NCBI GenBank assembly: GCA_013423325.1 | Contig: BLJB01000369.1 | Span: 1-64,000 of the forward strand | Direction of reading: 5' to 3' | Length of the DNA stretch: 64,000 nt | Source: Usnea hakonensis | Taxonomy: Eukaryota; Ascomycota; Lecanoromycetes; Lecanorales; Parmeliaceae | Part shown: one piece after another, positions 47,961-59,271 of the stretch | Layout: each line of letters opens with the position of its first letter | How positions within the stretch are numbered: position 1 is the stretch's first letter | Notes under the pieces: generated by a model | The model's input: only the letters and a program-made list of their open reading frames with translations | Databases searched by the model: none | Told to the model about the DNA's origin: nothing | Made by a program: the position numbers and the translations under genes

Positions 47961-49246
47961 AGGCAAGTCTTTGCTGATACGGATGGCACAGTGAAGGAGT
48001 AGGGTATATTGCTACGAGTACAAAGATGAGATGTGGGTAAATTATAGAGGCGTTTTTAGGCATCATGGCGGATGGTGAGATGGCATATTATACCCTGGAG
48101 CATTCAGCGCTTCGACATGTGAGATACGGCATATTCTGGAGCAATTATGGCTTTGACTACGTGAGATTGCTCTAGTCGTTCGGAAATTCATGTTTGAACA
48201 ATAGAGCGAGGACATGAATGGAATAAACGACGTCCCGCTAAGGAATTGGGAGAACCCATTGGTGTCCTCGCTCTACCAAGTCTGTTGAAGGCGTGACATT
48301 TATCTCCGCTTTCTTTCGGAGCTACTATGTGTCCTACCCTACATTTTGACAGGTTGTGAGCCCGGTCTTGATATTTTGACCAATCGATGTTGCCCGAGAC
48401 GTTCTGACTTGTCGTTTAGTTGGGGACGATGCCTTTCGCAGTCACTATGTTTTACTTGGTTCGGAAACGACTTGGGCAAACGATTCATAACTCGTTTGGA
48501 GAATCTATGAGCTTGGTTTGTTTGGACCTCATTTCGTTGCATCCGCTCATGTCACACTCATCGAGTACTGCTGTGGTGATGAGCCGTATCCGTTGCTCCC
48601 ACTATGCATTGGGACATCAAATTCCTGGGTTTGCATATGCTTGCATAGGAGTGCAGATTTTGTTTATGCAGCATTGCGTTTGAAGTGAGTTCTTTTCCGT
48701 ATGGATTATAGCGCTGTTTTCTGTCGAGATATTTTCAAGAGTCATTGAAGCAGATTGATAGTTGTGCACCAAAAGGGGTTAGATATAATTCTTAGAATTA
48801 TTACTAACAGGGTCTTCGTGCATGAATAGTCTTTAATATTATTCATGCATGTTCAATTTTTTTTTTAATTCATGCAAACAGGGGTTTCGTGCATCTAACA
48901 GCGGTAACCACCAATTTCCTGAAGATTCGTGCTGGAGATGGGTGCTTTGATTCATCCCTCTCGCTCGATGCGTTAGGTTGAGTGTCGAAGGATGAATGCC
49001 TCAAACGGCCCACATTTTGTCGGCGCTTAGTAAATCGTCAGTCAATGGAATCTCTCCATGAAGATACATCGTCTCAAACGTTATACCAAACACGCCTGAT
49101 TGCGCGCGAGCGCTATTTTCTAAGTCTCCTCACGCGAGGATCTACCAAATCTTTCCAGGCACTCTCATTATCTGCCTTGCTAAGTATTATCTCTATGGTC
49201 CGCAGTGTGATTCCCACACCTAGATCCTTACCAGTCTTCGACCAGT
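47961..49246. other. intergenic with AT-rich palindromes
   Basis: About 1.3 kb with no convincing gene. A frame at 48982-49260 lacks an ATG. The repeat cluster at 48806-48894 is listed separately. The promoter of the gene at 49247 should lie at the right end. Confidence 0.4.
48806..48894. repeat. direct repeats flanking a 10-bp hairpin
   Basis: TGCATGAATA at 48819-48828 is matched by its reverse complement at 48840-48849 (11-nt loop). An 18-nt direct repeat with three differences (AACAGGGTCTTCGTGCAT) lies at 48806-48823 and 48877-48894. A third copy of ATTCATGCA lies at about 48869-48877, next to a T10 run. The look is that of a short non-autonomous element or recombination scar, with no gene. 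Confidence 0.6.
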
Positions 49247-51139
49247 ATGACTCCAGATAAGCTTGAGACTCTCCGTCAGCTTTGCAGAGAGTATAGGATA
49301 ACCTTCAATGGTCGCAAGTCTCCCAGGGAATGGCCGCCTGCTCATTGTGGCTCTTTGACCGATATCAGAAAGCTTGGAAATTCCCAATACACCGAGCACG
49401 CGGAGTCGAAGGAAGGAAGGTCAATAAACGAACCCTGGGTTGTTCACAATGTTGAGCAGGCCGATCGAGTAGTAGAAATTGCAGAGCGATGTGGGAGAGA
49501 ACGGCGAAATGAAGCTGGATGGAGGTTTGCATTGGAGCCCGAGATCTTTTCTCGCTTCAAATTCGAAGCGGCGTGGTAAATGCTAATCACCCTGTGTCCT
49601 TGTTATTATTTTACGACCCTAACTAATTCAAGCTTGAAATGCGGAGGACGGACATGGAGATCAGACATCGAAGCCAGTATTGAGAGTGTCAACCTGGAAG
49701 GTCTCTCTTTCGCCCAATGTCAAAATGTTAACGAACCATGTCAGTGTCCACCGGAGAGTCGCCATCAAAACATGTTAGCAACGCCTTCTCTCTTTTCTAT
49801 CCAGACGTCACTAGATCTAGCCATAGTAATGGTACGGGCTTGAATCTTATATTTTCTGATCGTGCTGAAGAGGTTGTTGAGCACGAAGAGCTTGTGCAAC
49901 TAGCCTTGGGGAAACACGAACACCCGGACCGTATCTATGGTCTACGACAGACCAGCTCATTTGAGGAGGCGCTATACTCTCCATCCAAGCGCCACCATCG
50001 TCCAGATGGTAGACCAGTCCGTGTCGGCGAGACTATCAGGTTCACTCCGTTCAAGCAATTTGGCGAACCGTTGCTGTTCCCATTCCTCATTCTCGAAGCA
50101 AAGTCAGCAAAGGGTGAGGACTTTGAGACGATTCAAAAACAGACGGCCTTTCCAATCCGAACCCTGTTGAAGATACAAGAGAACTTACGAAGTGAATGTC
50201 AGGAACAGGTCACTTGGCAAGGCGGACCCTTGGTTTGGTTCTTATCCAATAGAGGAGAAGACTGGCGCGTAGCTGCGTGCTTCGTCGACAAGACTCACAG
50301 CCAAACAAGCTATGTAAGCCCCTCAATATTATTCTATGTCTTATGCCCTTATGAGCCAAGTCTCGCTAACAGGTGATCAGCGCATTTTCAACCTCTGGAA
50401 CGGAGATATATCTTCAAAAGATGGTGCACTACAGCTGCTCCTCATCATCGACTATATCTCTAATTGGGCACGACACATATATAGGCCTGCAATACTACGT
50501 CATCTCCAGTTTCTTTCTGGCGGTAGTCCCGGCGATACTGAAAGCTTCACCAATAGCATCAATACCTTGTCCTTCAACAGTCCATCAGGAACATTAGTGA
50601 ATAGCAAAACGTTCGCTACTCTTTCCGATGGCCTTGTTTCAAGAACACTCAGAGATACTCTCGAAGTCTTTCGACCAACACGCCGTCTCAATATTGGCAA
50701 AGGAGTCTTACGCTACGTACCTCATACAAATAGACCTAACTCAAAGGTGCTTTCCCCAGCATATGTCCATCCTAAAAGCCAGAGCAATTCGCCATGCACG
50801 AGGCAAAAGAAAGAGAGGCGTATAAAGACATCGAGGAAGAGCCACTCCAGTCCAATTCGACGCGGAAACGGCAGCACAAGTGAAGAGCCACAATGCCATC
50901 CAATGGCTATTGACCTCACGGAAGACAACGACCCAGAGGCTCAAGCAGAGAAAAATCATCTTGGTAAAAAGACTTGCATTCGGCCAGAAGAGATTTTCCA
51001 ATTAGACAATTCGTCAACGTCAACTCATTCCGACGAATTACATGCTACATCGAGCGGTAGCACTACCCGGAGTCCGTACCAGTTCCAGTCCGATGTGCAA
51101 GCTTTACCTGAAAGAACGGCATGGCACACCTTCACTTGA
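49247..51139 (+). CDS. uncharacterised fungal protein with possible PD-(D/E)XK nuclease-like core
   Basis: Four exons, 49247-49575, 49633-49739, 49805-50313 and 50381-51139, with introns of 57-67 nt; 567 aa. An in-frame stop at 49208-49210 supports the start. I recall a group of fungal hypothetical proteins sharing the sequence DRIYGLRQT, then PFLILEAKSAKG, then QTAFPIRTLLKIQENLR, then GGPLVWFLSNRGEDWRVAACF, then DGALQLLLIIDYI. The ILEAK step, a strand ending in Glu-x-Lys after upstream acidic residues, fits the (D/E)xK part of restriction-endonuclease-like folds. That is inference. The C-terminal 130 residues are basic and disordered, with a possible nuclear signal near 50800-50830. It converges on the DHA2 transporter with 174 nt between the stops. 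Confidence 0.75.
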
Positions 51140-51313
51140 TCGCAATCTGAAGACATCGAAGCCCAAGACGTACTTTTCGGAAATGACCGGACAGACGTTC
51201 GCGCTCATAACGATGAAGTTCGTATATTGAACAGCTATGAACGGAATTGAGCCCCCTTCATCCACGCCCTCATCCCCCAAACCAACTCCCACCCCTTCCC
51301 CAAACCCCCTCCC

Positions 51314-53123
51314 TCATCCCCCATCGACCCCCCCTCTCCCAACAACCATCGAAGCAACAACCCCCACCCCCGAAACCCCCACATACAACATCCAAATCCT
51401 CTGCAACCCCCTCGCAATCGCCTCCCTAACCAACCCCTGCTGCCCCACCTCGAGCGTCTTAATCAACGGCGTCGCCAACACCGTATCCTCCCGCGTCAAT
51501 GCCAAGGCCACGTCCGGCGCGATACCCGCCTTCACCAGAGCCCCAAGTTGGGGTTTCATTTGACTTTGCAAGAGGAGTTGGCCGATGACGACGCTGATGC
51601 CGTAGCTCATTTGGCGTACAAAGGTAAATGCCATGGTGCCCGATGATACTGTGATGACGGCGGTGGGAGCGTCGGATCGTTGCAAGTTTTGTTTTTGTTG
51701 TTGCAGGTGATTTTGCAGCGCGAGGAGTGTCGATTGGAAAAGCGCGCCTACGCCCATTCCCACCAGGATCTGAAAGAGGACGATGCGCACCCAACTCCTG
51801 TACGGAGGCAACGTGATAAACAGCCCAAACCCGACCGTCTGCACGACGGCGCCGATACGGATCACGGCGATGTACCGCTTGGTTTTCTGAACGTACACCG
51901 TGGCGCCAAAACTAGTCGCCGCCAGCGGTCCCGTCACGCACAGGAACCAGATTCCCGAATGAACCGGTAAGGCTTTCAGTGTGGACTGGAAATAGAAGGG
52001 CAGGAAATAGGCGCAAGAGATGTACACTGTGCCGTGCGCGAAGCAGACGGTTAGCAGAGCAGCCGTTTTGGGTTTAGTAAAGAGTGAAAGGGGCAATAAG
52101 GGCTCTTTCGCAACTTTGTATTCGACGAAGAGGAAGAGGATGAATGCGAGGACGCCGAAGACGATGAGACAGAGCACCGTGACCGAGTTCCAGGCGAAAT
52201 TGACGCCGCCGAATTCGAGGCCCAGGAGGACGATGAGTGTGCTGCAGAGGATGGTCAGGGTGCCGAGGTAATCGATTGTTTTGAGGCCGGCGAGGAAAGG
52301 GTTTTTGCGAGGATGGTCCTCGTCTAGGAACAGGAGAATAATAATTGCTGAAACACCGTCGCAAACGACTTTGACTGCAGGTAAAAGAAAATCAGCACAT
52401 CAACTCCCAACAAAGATCGCGTGGCGACCAAAGTATGCTGTACGCACTCCAAAAGCACCACCTCCACAGTCCACTTTGGGCAAATGCCCCTCCGACAATC
52501 GGGCCGACTGCATAAGCCATCGACCACGTCACGGCAACAAACCTCGCATATACCGTCCGCTCCCACTCGCTGAATCGATCGCCGATGATACTATTCGCCA
52601 AAATCACGAGTCCGCCGCCCCCAGCACCTTGCAATGCTCGTCCAACGAGAAGCATGGGTAAAGCCCTACACAAAGCCGAAATCAGACTCCCGACCATGAA
52701 GACAGTATGAGCGAGCAGTAGCGCTCGCTTCCTCCCAACGACGTCGCCGAATTTGCCCCAGAACGGGATGAACACGGCATTGCCAATCATATGGGTAGCG
52801 CCCGCCCAGGCAAAGCCCGAATCCGAAACCTCGAGTGCGACTGCGATGGTGGGTAAAGCGGTTGTGAGGATCACCGTGTCCATCGAGACAAGAGCGACGG
52901 AGATGCAAATGGCACCCATGATCGCGATCGCGTGCAGCTTCTTCTGGGGCGGGGACGTCGGCGGCGCCTCGCCCTTCTGCAGAACAATCATGGATCCGGC
53001 TTGCGGTGGCGTACCGGGCTCTCGATTCGCCATTTGCGTTCCTCGCTCATTCATAATTGACATGGCTTTTTCGCAGTCTTTTAGTCCATCGCTGTCTGCG
53101 CTGGGGATCCCCCGGTCTGTCAT
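51314..53123 (-). CDS. DHA2-type multidrug major facilitator transporter (14 TM)
   Basis: Two exons on the minus strand, 53123-52448 and 52374-51314, phase 1 over a 73-nt intron; 578 aa. About 70 cytosolic residues precede the first helix (AIAIMGAICISVALVSMDTVIL). Motif A is close to GKFGDVVGRKR, and the motif-C-like GRALQGAGGGGLVILAN marks the DHA2 (14-spanner) branch. The intron joins WRWCFW to IKVVCDGVSAIII, as in relatives. It should export drugs or secondary metabolites across the plasma membrane with proton antiport; the substrate is unknown. There is no biosynthetic gene beside it in this window. The codons are very GC-rich at third positions compared with its neighbour at 49-51 kb. 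Confidence 0.88.
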
Positions 53124-55981
53124 CTTGACACGATTCTGCTATTCGATTCCAGTTTTTCCACTTAGGAAGACACCTGAATGACAGTGTGAAAGATGAATTC
53201 TCGACAAACTGTAATCGGAACACAAAGACGACCAAAGGCCATTCTTGGCTACAGCATTTTTACGAGAGCCAAGCATGCGCAAAGCATGCGCAATGACTTG
53301 GATCCCCAATAATTCACGCATGCCAGCGGACCGATACGTGCCGAACATTATCTACTGGTCTGCCAAATTTCAAGGGGATGCAAGATGACGAGTTCTTAGG
53401 CAGGGTCAATTCCAAGCCCCAGCACTGCCTCCTTACATTGCTCCTCGAAACAAAGTCTATGAAAATGACTCGAGGCCTCTCGACTGTAAAATGGAGTTTG
53501 CTCAGAAAGGCGATTCCGGCGTCTTTTTCAATGAAAGCGAAGTCTAAACAAGGGACTTTGGTGTTTTCAATTCTTGTTTTGCAATTCGGATTAGTCACGA
53601 AGACTTTGCGCAAGCTTCAGATTCCAATGTATCATTGACGGATCGTACAGGTACCAAAATGACATGGTGTTCAGTACGTAGTGTCTCCGATGCAATCCTC
53701 AGCGGACTGCGCTCGCTCAGAGGAGCAAAGCAAGACAGACTCGCAGCCGTAGACACCTGGAGAGATAAGACTATCCTCGTAAAACACATTGCATCACGCT
53801 GTACCTCAAGATGCTTCAATGCCTTTTACAGTAGCTTGGATTTGTCTCCAGAAAGAAGAAGTATGGCTGTCGATGCGATTGATCATTGCTACTTCAGAGG
53901 ATCTTGTCAGAGACCATGAAAGAGATTCGAAAAGCTCTTCTAGAAGATGTAAAACGCTGGTATAATTCTACCCCCCAATATGTGAAAGTTGCTGGGTTAC
54001 TGAATGAAAACATGCAAGCAAAAGCATAATCAATCACGTGCAAACGCGGATCATCGAATCACGCTAAAATCATCATCGCGCTAGGACCATCCAGCCGCTC
54101 ACTTCAACACTTCTACAACCATCTCATCTTCACTTCACGATAGCGTCCTTCATCTCGACTTCGATCACACTCTCGTCTGAACCTACTGCCCTCCAGACCG
54201 GCCCAACCATCAATTCTATCTACACCCATCTCATCTCGTCCCACCAACACACCACTTCCTCCAAAAGTCTCCAACTCCCAATCTCTCGCTCCTCTGGAGC
54301 AAAAACAAAACACGCAGCGCACCTTCCCAACAGTTCCCCGTTACTCGTCTTTCACTAGTCGGAATATCCTCACAACCCTCGTACGCACCTGCGCGCCTCA
54401 ATCCACCGCACCAAATCCTCGAGCCTCACAGCACGGTCTCACATGAGCTTTTACCGCGGGCGGGTTGCATGGCTGCTGCACTGCCTTCTCACATTGGTGG
54501 ATGGCAAAGGGTAGTGCGGGGGAGGATTGGTTTCGGAACTTAACCCTAAGTACTTGTCGGGTCAGCAACCAGCGTTGCGAGCGTCGCGAATATAGCTGTC
54601 TGGTTCGTGATCAGCTTTTCGATGCTTCTTTGATACTTTGCCTGCGGGTGGAGTGGACCGGGGTTGAGAGGAGTGAAAGCGGGCTTGGACGTCCAGAGCC
54701 CCGTGAGGGTAGTGAAGAGAGGGTCCGGAGCGCCATAATTGGGAAGATCTCTGGATGGAGACGCGCGTCGGACTCCCGCTGGACATTATGCTCTGGACAT
54801 TTATGGGATGTTTCATTAATGCGAGTGTGAGGGAACAGTGGAAGACAGTGGGTGGGCTGTGTCGGGCGTTACAATTTAGTGATCGTCTTTGGGATCTTCG
54901 TGCTTGCATTGAAAGAGTTCGGGCACGTCTTTACTTCTATGAAGTAATCTGCCTTACATAAAGGTCGCACTTCACATACATTTCGGGCCTCGGCTCACAC
55001 GATAGCAAAGATTCACTCGCCGGACGTACTTTCCTCCATATGTTCCTGTGGCCTCGGCCTAGAACATGGATGGCTTGCACAGCGAAGTCTACGCTTACGA
55101 AAAGAAATGCCTTGTCTCCTGCAGCCGCTCTCAGCGCTTCTGCCAGTCCCGGTATTAGCGTTGCAGAGCTCATGGCCGAACGTCACGCCCCCAACCACAC
55201 GAATACATCCCGCGTACATCCCCTACACCCGCAAGGGAACCTACTTTCCACTCCACCTTCCCTCACCTTTCGCTGACGAAACCTGTTTCACGGCACAAGC
55301 CACCGATTTTTAGTCGCTGTATCAAGAACAGTGTGTCCCGTCCAGTCGCGTTAATCATCTCCCCTTATGATCTGCGTAAGGGTATCGATCGATGAGCGCC
55401 GGCATCAAAGCGCCTGCACTCCATGTAGGCGCTGATACCTCCGATAGGAGATGGAAGCGGTTTTTGGAGATGTACTTTGTTCGCTTCATACAATGCCCCT
55501 CTGCTGCCGGAAGCGGAGGCGGAAATCAAAGACTTGTCTCTGAGGGTACTGCTATCACACAAAGAGAGATTTGGGAGAGAGATGGAGGTGGAGGTGAAGG
55601 TGGCTGGTTGTGGGGTGGGAAGGATAGGATCGGCAAGGAGGCTGAGGGGTGGAATGACGGTCTTTTGGAATGAGGTGTGTCGTTTTGAGTTGAGATCGCT
55701 GACCGCGTTAGAGAACAATCGGTGATGGTAATCCTTGAGTCTCAGCCAACGGTCTTCACAGGACTATCTTTACAGACCTCGTCGATGCTCGGCCACTTTC
55801 TCTTCCTAGCTAATTCCAGAGATTTCAGCAGTCACCACTCGACCCATCCCATCGAGCCCCTCGCAGACGACCATGCCCATCACCGCTCGGACTCGGCATG
55901 ACGGCTCCCTGAGACGTGAAGCGTGTCTTCCAATCTGCTTTCTTCGAGATCTGGCCTTGTTGAGCTTGGGGATCACAGACG
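53124..55981. other. gene-poor stretch, no gene recognised
   Basis: About 2.9 kb. Several short frames exist, for example at 54562-54909 on the minus strand and 55477-55725 on the plus strand, but none has a start in good context, a splice partner or a known domain. The plus strand at 54080-54460 is C-rich and resembles a 5' leader. Confidence 0.35.
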
Positions 55982-56407
55982 TCAGGACGGGACCTCTCTA
56001 GCGTGAGGATCAAAGCTTAGGCTTGTCTGTTCCTGGCTGTCTGCCTTTTGCGATGCTTGGTTGGGTTCCGGCGTGCAGTGGTTGCGCGTGGAATCTTTCG
56101 GGGGATCGAAGTGTCGAAGATTAGCGGCGGGTGATGGAGCTGAGAGGGGCGATGATGATGGGGTGGGGGGTGGTGCTGGGAAAATGCTGGGTGGAGGAAT
56201 GGTCTGGGCTGAGGCGGTGGATGTGGGGTGGGAGTGGGGAGGTGGGTGGTCGTGACGGGGTTCTCTGGGTGTGGGAAGTAGCGGTGGAAGGCCGAGGAGG
56301 CGGGTGCTGCTGTCTCTACTCTTGAGTCGGGATAGCAGCGTCGATTCTCTTATAAGTCTCACTACTCGTTTGAACAATGGCTGATGGGACTGACTATGCC
56401 GCAGCAT
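55982..56407 (-). CDS. doubtful small proline/serine-rich protein
   Basis: Open frame of 141 aa from ATG 56407 (A at -3), MLRHSQSHQPLFKRVVRLIRE at the start (shown in part). The rest is Pro/Ser/His-rich because the minus strand is C-rich here. No domain, no intron and no homologue come to mind. It lies upstream of nothing obvious and downstream of no partner. It may be a chance frame in skewed DNA. Confidence 0.25.
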   Translation of the reverse strand: MLRHSQSHQPLFKRVVRLIRESTLLSRLKSRDSSTRLLGLPPLLPTPREPRHDHPPPHSHPTSTASAQTIPPPSIFPAPPPTPSSSPLSAPSPAANLRHFDPPKDSTRNHCTPEPNQASQKADSQEQTSLSFDPHAREVPS

Positions 56408-56752
56408 TGTTGTTTGAGGTGCGATGGAATATGGGTCGGCTTGGTAATCGTGCTTGAGAATTGGAAAATAGTACAATAGGCAGAAGGCACAATGATGAGG
56501 GTGGTATCACTGTCGTCGTCGCTAATTTGAATTGCAGTAGGAACGTCAAGTGTTAGATCGTTTGATCTCACAGAAGTTAACGACTCTACTCATACCTGAT
56601 CGGCTTCTCCAAATCCTCCCAAAAGACCACTCCCCTCCCCTATCTTCTACCTTCTCACTCAGTGCGCAAAGCGGAAATCAAGGCTAGAGTCAGGCCACTT
56701 ATTAATCCTAAGTTCTTCCAACGAAGAAAAGGGTAAAGAGCATGGGGATGAT

Positions 56753-58716
56753 TCACCGCTTATTCCCTTTATCCGTCGTCGTCTCGAGATATGTTTGCTT
56801 CTCTTCCGACGTCATCGCATCCCATTTTTGCCGGCGCGAGCTGTAAAGTTCTCGAGTCAGATGCGTCCTGCGTGAACAGAGAGACGCACAAACAAGCAGG
56901 GGAAGAGGAAGAGGAAGAGAAAAGAGGAAGATACCGATTCTTCAACACGTAGAAAACCTTTGCTCCGACAAAAAGAGCCATATTATACACACAGATGCCA
57001 ATCAGCACCTTATTCCCCCTGCGATAGAGGGGCTTGTCGTCATTCCGATAGATCTAGCAAGCCGAAAAACCGACATACATCCCGTCAGCAAACGATCATA
57101 CAACGCCAACAAGGAAGAAAAAAAAAACATCAGCAAGCTCCCAAAAGCCCGCGGGCTGCTGCGCACATTAGACCCAATCACGCTACTAGCCTGCACACAC
57201 ATATTATATAACGCCGACGCCACCGTCCTCGTGCGCACGGATCCCGCGTTCCGACTCGTAATCGCCACGACGATGGCGTGCACGTAGGGCGCGCCCACGA
57301 GCAGCGTGCTGAGCGCCCACTTGACCCACGGTCCTGTGCGTCCGGAAATGGTCTCCAACGCCACTAGTACCGGCAGCGCCCAGATCTGGCTCACGAGGCC
57401 CGTCAGGAAGCGCTGGTCCGTTTTTTCGGAGACCCAGGTCCACCACAGCAGCTGCGCGATGAAGAGCACATAGGCGGGGATGGTGAGGAGGTTCGTTTCG
57501 AAGGTGCCGAAGCCAGCGGCTTTGAGCTGCAGGGTGAGGTACTGCGTCATGGGGTAGTTTGGGATGAGCCAGGAGAGGCCGAGGAGGTAGACGGGCCACA
57601 TGTCGTAGTCGGTGAGGCTGCGCCAGAGGGCGCGCGGCGACAGCGCTTGCCGGTTATACATGTCCCCTTTGCTGGGGTCGTCGCGCAGGATACGGTTCAC
57701 CATGATGCGCTCCTCGCGCTCGTCGAACCAGCCGTCGCGGCCCCGGAACCAGCTCCGCGTCTGCGTCGGCGAGGGCGGCAGGTACAGGAAGGAAATGAGT
57801 CCGATGCAGCCCGTCAGGAGGCCTTCGAGGGCGAAGAGCCACCGCCAGCCCGCGAGGTTGTGGTGCCCGCGCAGGTGCAGGATCCCGAAGGCGAGGAAGG
57901 CCGAGACTATGCTGGTGGATTGGTAGGCGACCCAGAAGAAACTGAGGCGGATGGGCAGTTCGATGCTCGTGTAGAAGTAGCTGAGGTAGAGGATGTTGTC
58001 CGGGATGAAGCCGCCTTCCAACGTGCCGAGTAAGGCGCGGCAGACGAAGAAGGAAGAGCGGCCGCTGAGGAGCGATTGCAGGCTCGCAACGATGCTCCAG
58101 GAAACCATTTGGATGGGGATCCAACGGTCGGGGCCGAGCTTTTTGGAGATGAGTTGGGAGGGCAGTTCGGCGCTGAGAAAGCAGAGGTAGAAGATTGTTT
58201 GGCCCGTGTTATAGTCGTCCGTGTTCATGTGCAGGTCGTTGAGCATGTTGTCGGATAGGGCTTGGGAGATGTTGCCGCGATCGAGTTGCAGGGCAAAGAA
58301 CATGAGGCACGCCCAGGAGCAAATGCGCATGTCCAGCTGCGTGGGTTAGGCGGTTTTGGCCGTGCCTGTTTTATTGATGATTGTTTGATTGTTGTACGTA
58401 CCTTGCGTACTAGCTTTTTCTCCTCCTTTGGCTCCCATTCGAAATTCGGGTCGTATCGATGTTTTCCTTCGTAATTTTCAATTGGCGTGTAGAAGAATGG
58501 GTTACCAACCGTTTCAAATGTTGCAACGTGTTTGGATGGATCAATGCCATGAATTGTTCCCCGAGTATGGTCCTGTGTCTCATGTCCCTTGAAATTATCT
58601 TTTGGCCTATCTTTTTCCAGACTGCTAGCCGAGGAGCTTCCGCGTTTCTGGGACAGTATAGGGCTCACAGCGAGCTCTCCTGGGGCTTTGATGCCTGCAT
58701 TGTTTACATTCATCAT
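56753..58716 (-). CDS. Dal5/Soa1-like anion:cation symporter (MFS), likely sulfonate or allantoate-type uptake
   Basis: Four exons on the minus strand, 58716-58402, 58336-57167, 57053-56935 and 56840-56753; introns of 65, 113 and 94 nt; 563 aa. About 110 cytosolic residues precede the first helix. Family marks are LDRGNISQAL after helix 1, LPSQLISKKLGPDRWIP, the GxxEGGFIPDNILYLSYFY stretch (seen as GTLEGGFIPD), and a C-terminus IYRNDDKPLYRRGNK then KWDAMTSEEKQTYL. These place it in the anion:cation symporter family with allantoate permease Dal5 and yeast Soa1, a sulfonate/sulfate transporter. Its start faces that of a TauD-type dioxygenase across 555 nt, which argues for sulfonate uptake. Plasma-membrane location is expected. 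Exon 2 is very rich in G and C at third positions, unlike exon 1. Confidence 0.88.
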
Positions 58717-59271
58717 GCAGGATGATGATGCGCTCAGGTAGAGACCTTTGTTTCAGCTGCCTGAAGCTTCGTTGATCGATGGCTAGATAATATACAAAGC
58801 CGTTGTGATACCCGAGGATAAGTCGATTAGACCCCACGACACTGAGGGGAAAGATGGTGCATTGGACTCGGACGATTGCACAATATAACGTTATCTCACA
58901 TGGATAATGCATGAGCGATTGGATACCAGATGGCGCAAAAAGCACGCCATATTGACCGGCGGAGATAAGGGATTCTGCAACACCATCAACCATCAAGAAT
59001 GACAAAGCTCGCTTGCAACGGGCAGCATCTGCGTATAGCGTTCCCGGTAAAGCACGCAAATATTCGCAATATCCAATCATCCAATGACGCATCACTTAAC
59101 GACTATTTACCTTCTTATTCAGGATCTTTGCGTCTTCATGCAACTTCTTTAATCGGTGGATATAAGTACAATCTTCAGCCACTGTTTCTGGGACCCTCAT
59201 CATCAGTAATAAAAGTAACCGTCACTAAGATTAAGACAAGAAAGCAAGCAGGACTACGCAAAAGTGTCATC
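58717..59271. promoter_or_regulatory. shared divergent promoter of the transporter and dioxygenase
   Basis: 555 nt between two start codons that point away from each other. A TATAAG at 59161-59166 lies about 110 nt before the dioxygenase ATG. Two CCAAT boxes are at 59074-59078 and 59081-59085. The second overlaps ATGACGCAT (59084-59092), a bZIP-type core that falls one base short of the ATGRYRYCAT site of the sulfur regulator CYS3/MetR. For the transporter, an AT-rich TATATTAT word on the minus strand at about 58787-58794 is a weak TATA candidate. Confidence 0.5.

Noticed and set aside
51237..51563. Pro/Thr-rich plus-strand frame overlapping the end of the DHA2 gene
   Set aside because: Antisense of the Gly/Val-rich transporter C-terminus; no independent support.
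54562..54909. Minus-strand frame with ARFHSSQPRS, resembling a mitochondrial presequence
   Set aside because: It stops soon after, no downstream exon continues a mature protein, and the composition is explained by skewed DNA.
55477..55725. 82-codon plus-strand frame with a balanced composition
   Set aside because: No ATG in good context, no known domain and no flanking exon found.
57204..58124. Long alternative frames over the Dal5-like gene
   Set aside because: They arise because GC-rich codons avoid stops in other frames; the transporter frame has all family motifs and splice phases.
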